Shown: in pieces, positions 1 through 4,779 of the stretch
How positions within the stretch are numbered: the stretch's first letter is position 1
How the letters are laid out: each line of letters begins with the position of its first letter
Source of the DNA: Chloroflexia bacterium
GTDB taxonomy: Bacteria > Chloroflexota > Chloroflexia > Thermomicrobiales > UBA6265
DNA: 5,745 nucleotides
Reading direction: 5' to 3'
Assembly (NCBI GenBank): GCA_013694885.1
Contig: JACDBO010000325.1
Span: forward strand, 1-5,745
Notes under the pieces: model-generated
Database searches by the model: none
What the model was told of the DNA's origin: nothing
What the model saw: the letters and a program-made list of their open reading frames with translations, nothing else
Made by a program: the position numbers and the translations under genes

Positions 1-573
1 GCCACCGGGACCGGAGCCAGCCACCTGCCGTAAATCGATGCCGTGCTCGGCGGCGAGGCGCTTCACCAGCGGCGAGGCGCGCAGCCGCTCACCCGCCGCC
101 CGCTCCGGTGCGCTCGCCCCGTTGGCGCCCGGTGGGGGAGCGGGTTGAGCGGTCGCCGCAGCCGCGGGCCGCTTCGGTTGCGCGGGTGGCGTCTCCTGAC
201 GATCGACCGCGGGCGCCGGTTGCCCCCGCTCCTCCCCGGTCGAGGGTGCTTCCGCCACCGCCGCCGGCTTCTCCGCTTCCTCAGGCGCGCTATCAGCTGT
301 GCTGTCGGCGGCGCCATCTGCCGCGCCATCAGCTGAGCCGTCTTCGCCGATCGTGGCGATCGCGGTGCCGATCGGCACGGTGTCACCCTCGTTGACGAGT
401 GTCCGGGTCAGCACGCCGGCGTCGGTCGCCTCGATCTCGAGGGTGACCTTGTCGGTCTCGATCTCAGCCAGCGGGTCGCCCTCGGCCACCTCGTCGCCCT
501 GGCTCTTGAGCCACTTGAGGAGCGTGCCCTCCTCCATCGCGTCGCCCATCTTGGGCATGATGACCTGGGGCAT
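1..573 (-). CDS. pdhC: Dihydrolipoamide acyltransferase (E2) of the pyruvate dehydrogenase complex, N-terminal part, cut by window edge
   Basis: E2 is the core of the 2-oxoacid dehydrogenase complex: its swinging lipoyl arm takes the acyl group from E1 and transfers it to CoA in the cytoplasm. The 191 visible residues show a lipoyl domain (about 1-77, start MPQVIMPKMGDAMEEG) with lipoyl-lysine motif EIETDKVTLEIEA, Lys42 being the expected attachment site. An Ala/Pro/Glu-rich flexible linker follows (about 78-160), then the start of a peripheral subunit-binding domain (about 164-191, RASPLVKRLAAEHGIDL). The catalytic acyltransferase domain lies outside the window. The ATG at 573 has a good ribosome site (AGGTGAAGG, 7 nt spacing) and follows the E1 beta stop by 10 nt. 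A single lipoyl domain is visible. Acetoin or branched-chain dehydrogenase E2 is possible, because substrate specificity cannot be read from this part; the family call is secure. Confidence 0.93.
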   Translation of the reverse strand, partial: MPQVIMPKMGDAMEEGTLLKWLKSQGDEVAEGDPLAEIETDKVTLEIEATDAGVLTRTLVNEGDTVPIGTAIATIGEDGSADGAADGAADSTADSAPEEAEKPAAVAEAPSTGEERGQPAPAVDRQETPPAQPKRPAAAATAQPAPPPGANGASAPERAAGERLRASPLVKRLAAEHGIDLRQVAGSGPGG

Positions 574-580
574 CGCTACA

Positions 581-589
581 CCTTCACCT
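581..589 (-). promoter_or_regulatory. Ribosome binding site of pdhC overlapping the pdhB stop
   Basis: The minus strand reads AGGTGAAGG seven bases before the E2 ATG. The TGA in the middle of this site (584-586) is the stop codon of the E1 beta reading frame. A ribosome ending on pdhB therefore sits on the pdhC initiation site, which suggests translational coupling between the two subunits. Confidence 0.75.
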
Positions 590-1588
590 CGTTGTCGCTG
601 ACGTAGTCGCGACTCGGTAGAGCACTCGCTGCACCGCGTCGATGATCTGCTGCTCGCTTGGGAAGGCGGCCAGTTCGAGGTTGCGCGCGTAGGGCGCCGG
701 CACCTCCGCGCCGCTGACCCGCTCCACCGGCGCGTCGAGCTCGTCGAACGCCTGCTCCTGAATGATCGCCGCCACCTCGCTGGCCACGCTGAACCAGCGC
801 CACTGCTCCTGGACAACCACCGCCCGGTTCGTCTTGCGCACCGAAGCGACGATGGTCTCGGAGTCGAACGGCCGGATCGAGCGCAGGTCGATGACCTCGC
901 CCTCGATCCCGTCCTCGGCCAGCTTGTCGGCCACCCGCAACAGCAAGTTGACTTGCCGGCCGTAGCCGATCAGGCTGATGTCGGTCCCCTCACGCGCCAC
1001 CCGCGCCTTGCCGAAGGGGACCGTGTAGTCGCCGTCCTCCACCTCGCCCTTCGTCCCATAGAGGGCACCGGCTTCGAGGAAGATCACCGGATCCGGGTCA
1101 CGGATCGCGCTCAGCATCATCCCCTTGACGTCGTGCGGTGTCGCGGGGGAGACGACCTTGAGACCGGGGAAGTGCCCGTAGAACCCTTCCAGGCTGTGCG
1201 TGTGCTGCGCCGAGAGCTGCACACCGCCGCCATTCGGACCGCGGATCACCAGCGGCACCGAGACCTGCCCGCCGGAGAAATAGCGCAGCTTGGCGGCGTT
1301 CTGGATGATCTGGTCCGCGGCGAGGAACGAGAAATTCCAGGTCATCATCTCGACGATCGGTTTCAGCCCAGTCATCGCCATCCCGATCGCGGCGCCGGTG
1401 AAGCCGTTCTCGGCGATCGGCGTGTCGATGACGCGCTTGGGGCCGAACTCGTCGATCAACCCGTTGGTGACGAGGTGCGTCCCGCCGTAGACGCCGATAT
1501 CCTCGCCGAGCAGCACGACACTCTCGTCGCGCTGCATCTCTTCCGCCATCGCCGCCTTCAGGGCGTCGCGATAGGTCTTGACAGGCAT
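584..1588 (-). CDS. pdhB: Pyruvate dehydrogenase E1 component, beta subunit
   Basis: The beta subunit of the thiamine-diphosphate-dependent E1 heterotetramer, which with E1 alpha decarboxylates pyruvate and reductively acylates the E2 lipoyl group. It has 334 residues, normal for the family (about 325-340). Visible landmarks are VVLLGEDIGVYGG (24-36), the cofactor-activating glutamate in TPIAENGFTGAAIG (E60), the conserved histidine region LSAQHTHSLEGFYGHFPGL (125-143), and the C-terminal-domain motif IDLRSIRPFD (233-242). The ATG at 1588 is preceded by AAAGGGAG with good spacing. It follows pdhA by 72 nt and precedes pdhC by 10 nt, so the three genes read as an operon. The last residues (after VLYR, about 325) look wrong: they are Thr/Ala-rich, while the adjacent frame reads SRDYVSDNEVKV with near-perfect GC at third positions and stops at 576-578. 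A one-base deletion or sequencing error there is likely. The family call is strong; pyruvate rather than another 2-oxoacid is inferred. Confidence 0.95.
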   Translation of the reverse strand: MPVKTYRDALKAAMAEEMQRDESVVLLGEDIGVYGGTHLVTNGLIDEFGPKRVIDTPIAENGFTGAAIGMAMTGLKPIVEMMTWNFSFLAADQIIQNAAKLRYFSGGQVSVPLVIRGPNGGGVQLSAQHTHSLEGFYGHFPGLKVVSPATPHDVKGMMLSAIRDPDPVIFLEAGALYGTKGEVEDGDYTVPFGKARVAREGTDISLIGYGRQVNLLLRVADKLAEDGIEGEVIDLRSIRPFDSETIVASVRKTNRAVVVQEQWRWFSVASEVAAIIQEQAFDELDAPVERVSGAEVPAPYARNLELAAFPSEQQIIDAVQRVLYRVATTSATTR

Positions 1589-1627
1589 CCGCCCGCTCCC
1601 TTTCTCCGCAAGCCGCCGGTCACCGAT

Positions 1628-1646
1628 GGGCGAACGTCGTCCGCCC
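1628..1646 (-). other. Intercistronic hairpin between pdhA and pdhB
   Basis: The minus strand reads GGGCGGAC-GAC-GTTCGCCC, an 8 bp stem (one G-U pair) with a three-base loop, beginning 15 nt past the pdhA stop. No T-tract follows, so it is not a standard intrinsic terminator. It could affect transcript stability or processing between the two E1 subunit genes; in GC-rich DNA it could also be chance. Confidence 0.4.
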
Positions 1647-1660
1647 CGACCACGATGGCC

Positions 1661-2776
1661 CTATTCGCCAATTCCGCTCCCCGCGGCAGGGACGTGCATC
1701 TCGCCGGCGTAGACATCGGTCGTCAGTTCCGTCAAATCCGGGTCCGGGCTCTCGTCGGCGAATTGCACCGCCTCGTCGGAGCGCGCCTTGGCCGTCTCGC
1801 GGATCGCTTTCAGCGCGTCCTCATCGGCCGCGTCGCGTTCGAGCAGCGTCCGCTCCAGCAACCCGATCGGGTCACGCTGCCGCCACTCCCTGATCTCTTC
1901 CTTGGTGCGGTACTTCTCGAGGAAGTCGGCCGCGCCGTGCGGCACCAGGCGATAGGTGAGGGCCTCCACCGCGAAGGGTTTGCCGCTCTCCCGCACTCGC
2001 TCGGCGGCGCGGTGGGCGCAGTCGAGGACGGCTTCGAGGTCCATCCCGTCCACCTTCTCGTGCTCGATACCGTAGGAGTCGAACTTGGAGCCGAGGTCGG
2101 TCATCGCCGTCGACCGCTCGACGCTGGTACCCATCCCGTACTGGTTGTTCTCGATCACGAAGAGGGTCGGGTTGAGCCCGTCCCGGCCCCACAGACCGGC
2201 GAGGTTGGCCGCCTCGTGGAAGGCACCGTTGTGGATCGCGCCGTCGCCGAGGAAGAGCTGGACGATCCCGCCCGTCTTCCGGTAGGCGAGCGAATAGGCC
2301 ATACCGACACCCAGCGGGATGTGACCGCCGACGATACCGTAGCCGCCCATGAACCCGTTGGCGACATCGAAGAGGTGCATCGAGCCGCCCTTGCCCTTGA
2401 CCAGCCCGGTGCCCTTGCCGTAGAGCTCGGCCATCACCGCCTTCGGCTCGCTGCCGAGCAGCAGAGCGTGGGCGTGGTCGCGGTAGGCGGTGATGATCCG
2501 GTCCCCCTCGCGGTACTCGTGGAGAAAACCGGTGGCGACCGCTTCCTGCCCGCTGTAGACGTGGAGATAGCCGCCGATCTTGCCGGTACGGAACCCGCGC
2601 TGGGCGGCATCCTCGAAGAGGCGAACCTCGACCATCTTTCGATACAAGTCGAGCAACGCGTCATTTTTAACGCGCGGCGGCTGCCCGGCCTCCTTGCCGT
2701 TGGCCTTGGCCCGGTCCGCCGCCTTCCGGGCCGACGTTGATCTCGATTTTCTGCCTTGTCGTTCGGTCGTTGCCAT
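1661..2776 (-). CDS. pdhA: Pyruvate dehydrogenase E1 component, alpha subunit
   Basis: The catalytic alpha subunit of E1, binding thiamine diphosphate and Mg2+ for oxidative decarboxylation of pyruvate in the cytoplasm. From the chosen start it has 371 residues. Residues 1-38 are basic and probably disordered; the conserved fold starts at LLDLYRKMVEVRLFED (41-56). The cofactor motif starts with GDG at 177-179 and closes with NN at 210-211 (GDGAIHNGAFHEAANL then VIENNQYGMGTS). KGKGGSMHLF (127-136) and YRTKEEI (289-295) are also family hallmarks. The loop that carries phosphorylated serine in mitochondrial E1 alpha reads PHGAADF here and has no serine. I chose ATG 2776 because AGGAGAGG lies 7 nt before it; an in-frame GTG at 2833 would add 19 residues but has no ribosome site. 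It is the first gene of the pdhA-pdhB-pdhC operon. Branched-chain or acetoin E1 is an alternative, but pairing with this PdhB-like partner favours pyruvate. Confidence 0.94.
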   Translation of the reverse strand: MATTERQGRKSRSTSARKAADRAKANGKEAGQPPRVKNDALLDLYRKMVEVRLFEDAAQRGFRTGKIGGYLHVYSGQEAVATGFLHEYREGDRIITAYRDHAHALLLGSEPKAVMAELYGKGTGLVKGKGGSMHLFDVANGFMGGYGIVGGHIPLGVGMAYSLAYRKTGGIVQLFLGDGAIHNGAFHEAANLAGLWGRDGLNPTLFVIENNQYGMGTSVERSTAMTDLGSKFDSYGIEHEKVDGMDLEAVLDCAHRAAERVRESGKPFAVEALTYRLVPHGAADFLEKYRTKEEIREWRQRDPIGLLERTLLERDAADEDALKAIRETAKARSDEAVQFADESPDPDLTELTTDVYAGEMHVPAAGSGIGE

Positions 2777-2783
2777 GCTCCGG

Positions 2784-2791
2784 CCTCTCCT
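2784..2791 (-). promoter_or_regulatory. Ribosome binding site deciding the pdhA start
   Basis: The minus strand reads AGGAGAGG with 7 nt to the ATG at 2776. It supports the shorter pdhA start over the in-frame GTG at 2833. The core AGGAGA lies between two GGCC tetramers that can pair with each other. Confidence 0.75.
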
Positions 2792-2871
2792 GGCCTCGGG
2801 GACTCGCGATGTCGGCCACGCGAGCCACGCCACACGGTTCGTCGGGGCGTTTCAAACCGGGACCACCGCAT

Positions 2872-2904
2872 CCGGGCAGGCCGCGAGTCCGCTCGCCTGC
2901 CCGG
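2872..2904 (-). other. Strong hairpin in the pdhA leader
   Basis: Nine-base arms CCGGGCAGG (2896-2904 on the minus strand) and CCTGCCCGG (2872-2880) pair perfectly. Inside them CGAG and CTCG pair around a four-base loop, leaving a three-base bulge, for about 13 bp in total. It lies about 95 nt before the pdhA start. No T-tract follows on either strand, so a simple terminator is unlikely. A leader RNA element, a binding site or a REP-like repeat are possible. Confidence 0.55.
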
Positions 2905-2990
2905 TCAAAATCATTCCCGACCGCTCGACCCGCGACAGGGCCACCGCGCCGTCGAACCGGCGGCGGACCATATCCCCATCATCGCGCTGC

Positions 2991-2996
2991 ATTGTA
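2991..2996 (-). promoter_or_regulatory. Candidate -10 box for the pdh operon
   Basis: The minus strand reads TACAAT (5 of 6 to TATAAT), one of the few AT-rich hexamers in this GC-rich gap. The hexamer 17 bases upstream (GTCCGC) is a poor -35 match, so an activator or another sigma factor may be needed, or the site may be chance. Confidence 0.35.
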
Positions 2997-3094
2997 CCGT
3001 AGGACTCAGCATCGCGGACCGAGCGCCGTAGATCACGGCCGGGAGCGGACCTTGCCATGTGGGGCGTTCTCGGCCCTCGATCCTCGCACCTTCG

Positions 3095-3559
3095 TTACGG
3101 GTTCGCCGGCTCGTTCGGCGTGCCGGGGGTCTGCGACTCCACGTCGAGCGCGGCCGGGCTGGTGCCGCCGACCTCCAGCGCTTCGCTAGCGAGGCGGTTG
3201 CCCTCGCTCAGCATGTAGCCGGGCGCCGGGCTGTCGGCCATCCCCAGCGCCGGGTAAGCCTTGCGCATCTCCTCGTAGCTGGCGGTGGCCTGCTCGAAGC
3301 GGGCGGGGTCGTCCTCTTGCCCCGATTCCACGGCGTAGACGTGCATGATCCGCTGCGCGGTGCCGTACTCGGTCAGCGGTCGCCGCCCGATCGGGTCGAC
3401 CGGCACCGGCACCTGCCCGTGTGCCGGCACCGACGAGCGGTCCGGCACCTGCCCCGGCTCCTGCGGCGAGTCGACCGCCCCCGGCGCCGCCGTCGGCACG
3501 ATCCGGTTCGGATCGATCGGGTCACCCGGCCGGGCAAGTCGTCTGTTCACAAACGCCAT
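3095..3559 (-). CDS. Uncharacterised proline-rich protein, 154 residues
   Basis: I do not recognise this protein. Coding is supported by strong G/C at third codon positions along its length and by purine-rich ribosome sites (AGGAG and AGAGG) before the ATG at 3559. It has 22 prolines, no cysteine or tryptophan, and no signal peptide or membrane segment. Residues 1-60 are proline-rich and probably disordered and contain GQVP twice (36-39 and 48-51), encoded by a 13-base direct repeat (3406-3418 and 3442-3454). Residues 62-104 (PLTEYGTAQRIMHVYAVESG and on) look helical, and the tail from about 131 is again Pro/Ser/Thr-rich. It lies upstream of pdhA on the same strand but 318 nt away, with a separate promoter candidate between, so operon membership is doubtful. 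Disordered scaffold or linker behaviour is a guess only. Confidence 0.7.
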   Translation of the reverse strand: MAFVNRRLARPGDPIDPNRIVPTAAPGAVDSPQEPGQVPDRSSVPAHGQVPVPVDPIGRRPLTEYGTAQRIMHVYAVESGQEDDPARFEQATASYEEMRKAYPALGMADSPAPGYMLSEGNRLASEALEVGGTSPAALDVESQTPGTPNEPANP

Positions 3560-3622
3560 CTCGTCCTCTGCTCCTGTCTGGTGAGTCCTGGATTGCGCGA
3601 CGAGTACCAGCGACGGTTGCCG

Positions 3623-3650
3623 CGCGTCATCACGTCAGTGAGTTGACGCG
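3623..3650 (-). other. Hairpin/palindrome just downstream of a -10 candidate
   Basis: Seven-base arms CGCGTCA (3623-3629) and TGACGCG (3644-3650) enclose a second pairing TCAC/GTGA (3630-3633 with 3638-3641) with a four-base loop and a two-base bulge, about 11 bp in total. It begins four bases after the TATGAT box, at or near the predicted start of transcription for the proline-rich gene, and 23 bases past the DUF5615 stop. It could be an operator, a 5' stabilising hairpin or part of a T-less terminator. Confidence 0.5.
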
Positions 3651-3653
3651 TCC

Positions 3654-3659
3654 ATCATA
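3654..3659 (-). promoter_or_regulatory. Candidate -10 box for the proline-rich gene
   Basis: The minus strand reads TATGAT (5 of 6 to consensus). No convincing -35 lies 16-18 bases upstream. It would give a leader of about 88 nt carrying the 3623-3650 hairpin before the ATG at 3559. Confidence 0.4.
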
Positions 3660-3672
3660 CCAACATGCCCGA

Positions 3673-4099
3673 TCAGGACGGTCCAGGGCAGTGCTCGCTG
3701 ATGGACAACGAGACTATGGGAGGGGAGAACCAGCCGCGCGACGAGCGCCACAGCCACAGGTTGTTCGTGAGCGCGGCGCTGCCCGCCAAAATCACCTCGA
3801 TCTCCTGCGCGGACCGGGCAGGATGCCATCGTTCGTGCTGGGGCAGGACAATAACCCCAGCATGGTCGATGACGACACCCCACGTGGCTGTCCAAAGCCG
3901 CCATGCCTCATGCAGGAGGAAGTCGCTTTCGTTGTGCGTCAGAAGAACGCGACCGAGCGTCGCCGCGGTGAGGAACTGCAATCGGATCACGCGCCTGCTC
4001 TTGCCCAGACTCCCGTGCGCTGATGACGTCGTCTCCAGCCTCCCGCAGAAAGCGTACGAGCCGAATTGAGACGTTGTGGTCCGTGTAGTAGATCGGCAT
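3673..4099 (-). pseudogene. DUF5615 PIN-like nuclease (toxin of a DUF433 pair), split by a frameshift
   Basis: DUF5615 proteins (COG4634) are predicted PIN-like RNases, usually encoded right after a DUF433 antitoxin as here (6 nt gap). From ATG 4099 the frame reads MPIYYTDHNVSIRLVRFLRE and on for 40 family-like residues to ARDPI, then becomes unlike the family and stops at 3908. Skipping one base near 3979 moves into a frame reading QFLTAATLGRVLLTHNESDF and on, including GVIVLPQ and LWLWRSSRGWF, to a TGA at 3673-3675. The joined product has about 141 residues, near the usual family length, and the spacing between the halves fits the family after a one-base skip. Retained acidic residues include D7 and D59. 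No strong ribosome site precedes the ATG. The gene is either inactivated by a one-base insertion, recoded, or hit by a sequencing error. The family call is firm on both halves; activity is doubtful. Confidence 0.82.
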
Positions 4100-4105
4100 A
4101 TTCGG

Positions 4106-4399
4106 CTAGGCAGCCGGGAAGTGGTTCGCGTGAATGGGTCGGCTCCCGGCGTTCGCCGCCAACCGCGCGTCGATGGCCGCTCGCTCCTGGTGATAGTAGG
4201 CGATCGCCGCACGAACCGCCTCAGGCTCGATGTCGTAGTCCTCGGCGACCTGATCGATCTCACCGTCCACCGTGGGGAGATAGCCGATGATCGCCCAGAC
4301 CGAGACTCCCGAGGCGACGAGGCGTGCCTCGCTCGGGCCCGGGCGGTGGAGATCCTCCTTGATGTGGCGCTCGATCAGCGGGGTCTCGGTCGTTACCAT
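4106..4399 (-). CDS. DUF433 family antitoxin
   Basis: DUF433 proteins (COG2442) are small helix-turn-helix-like predicted antitoxins that pair with DUF5615 nucleases and probably repress their own operon. The 97 residues include the family core at about 31-82: GVSVWAIIGYLP, then GEIDQVAEDYDIEPEAVRAA and AYYHQERAAIDARLAANA. The following gene, 6 nt downstream, is the frameshifted DUF5615 partner. I chose ATG 4399 because GAGAGG lies just upstream (tight, 3 nt) and because a -10 candidate at 4423-4428 would put the transcript start near 4416. In-frame GTG codons at 4414 and 4420 are alternatives adding 5 or 7 residues. With its toxin apparently broken it may persist only as a regulator or remnant. 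The family assignment is strong; the antitoxin role is inferred from the family. Confidence 0.85.
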   Translation of the reverse strand: MVTTETPLIERHIKEDLHRPGPSEARLVASGVSVWAIIGYLPTVDGEIDQVAEDYDIEPEAVRAAIAYYHQERAAIDARLAANAGSRPIHANHFPAA

Positions 4400-4422
4400 G
4401 ATCCTCTCGTTCACTCCCACTC

Positions 4423-4437
4423 AGTGTACCGTGACAC
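4423..4437. promoter_or_regulatory. Candidate promoter and operator between two divergent antitoxin genes
   Basis: On the minus strand TACACT (4423-4428) is a possible -10 box for the DUF433 gene. It overlaps a short interrupted palindrome, GTGT-ACCGTG-ACAC (4424-4437 on the plus strand). On the plus strand GTGACA (4431-4436) matches a -35 at 5 of 6, but no good -10 follows at the right distance. A protein bound here could control both genes. The arms are only four bases, so this is weak. Confidence 0.35.
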
Positions 4438-4489
4438 CACAAGCACAATTCCTGATCCGAGCGCAGCGCAGCAGTGGAGGAAGGGACGG

Positions 4490-4750
4490 ATGACACGCGC
4501 CGTGGGCCGGCCCGCGAAACGAATCCGCCTCAGCATCGAGATCGATCTGGACCTCCACCACCAGCTGATCCAGGCAGCCACATTAGATGACATAACAGTT
4601 ATCCTGTACGTTGAGCAAGCAATCCAAGCGCGGCTTCAGCGTGACATGATCGACAGCAATAGTGAGCCGGCGACGTTGACGGCAGGGATGGATCCGGTGC
4701 TGGCCGAACTGTGGGACAACGACGAAGATGCCGTGTATGACCGCTTGTGA
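4490..4750 (+). CDS. Ribbon-helix-helix antitoxin-like DNA-binding protein, no toxin partner seen
   Basis: An 86-residue protein with a typical ribbon-helix-helix layout: a basic start (GRPAKR, 6-11), a beta strand RIRLSIEID (11-19), helix A (about 21-32) and helix B (about 36-50, TVILYVEQAIQARLQ). An acidic tail, GMDPVLAELWDNDEDAVYD (66-84), resembles the toxin-binding end of type II antitoxins. The start at 4490 has GGAGG nine bases upstream and gives the RHH fold at its usual position; an open frame extends further upstream, antisense to DUF433, but lacks coding character. The stop overlaps a GTG (GTGA, 4747-4750), as when a toxin follows directly, yet the frame from that GTG runs antisense into the methyltransferase and looks like no toxin. 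The segment around 4580-4670 is AT-richer than its neighbours and uses codons such as TTA and ATA, suggesting acquired DNA. It probably represses its own promoter. Confidence 0.78.
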   Translation: MTRAVGRPAKRIRLSIEIDLDLHHQLIQAATLDDITVILYVEQAIQARLQRDMIDSNSEPATLTAGMDPVLAELWDNDEDAVYDRL

Positions 4751-4779
4751 TCGTCGCTCCGCGATTCAATCTCCGCTCA

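Larger units (their letters stand above)
2777..3094 (-). other. Gene-free leader/promoter region of the pdh operon
   Basis: These 318 bases separate the proline-rich protein from pdhA on the same strand. No reading frame here has a good ribosome site and family-like protein. It contains a candidate -10 box (2991-2996), a strong hairpin (2872-2904) and, just before pdhA, a small GGCC-AGGAGA-GGCC fold (2782-2795) that would display the pdhA ribosome site in its loop. If the -10 is right, the untranslated leader is roughly 200 nt long, room for post-initiation control, but I recognise no known riboswitch class. Confidence 0.5.

Noticed and set aside
953..2740. A 595-codon plus-strand open frame opposite pdhB and pdhA
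   Set aside because: It is antisense to two unmistakable E1 genes, reads across their intergenic gap, has no ribosome site and resembles no family; long antisense frames are common in GC-rich DNA.
2777..2833. Longer pdhA starting at GTG 2833
   Set aside because: No ribosome site precedes it and the added residues are not family-like; ATG 2776 has AGGAGAGG at good spacing.
2834..2871. T-box-like motif GGTGGTCCC in the pdhA leader
   Set aside because: One base differs from the core GGTGGNACC, no stem I or specifier loop is visible, and T-boxes control amino-acid genes rather than pdh.
2872..2904. Hairpin as an intrinsic terminator of the proline-rich gene
   Set aside because: No T-tract follows the stem on either strand.
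2945..2965. GGTTCGA resembling a tRNA T-arm on the minus strand
   Set aside because: The flanking bases do not form the five-pair stem around a seven-base loop, and no acceptor or anticodon arm is present.
3406..3454. A 13-base direct repeat (CCGGCACCTGCCC)
   Set aside because: It lies inside the coding frame and simply encodes GQVP twice; two copies are no evidence for a CRISPR or mobile element.
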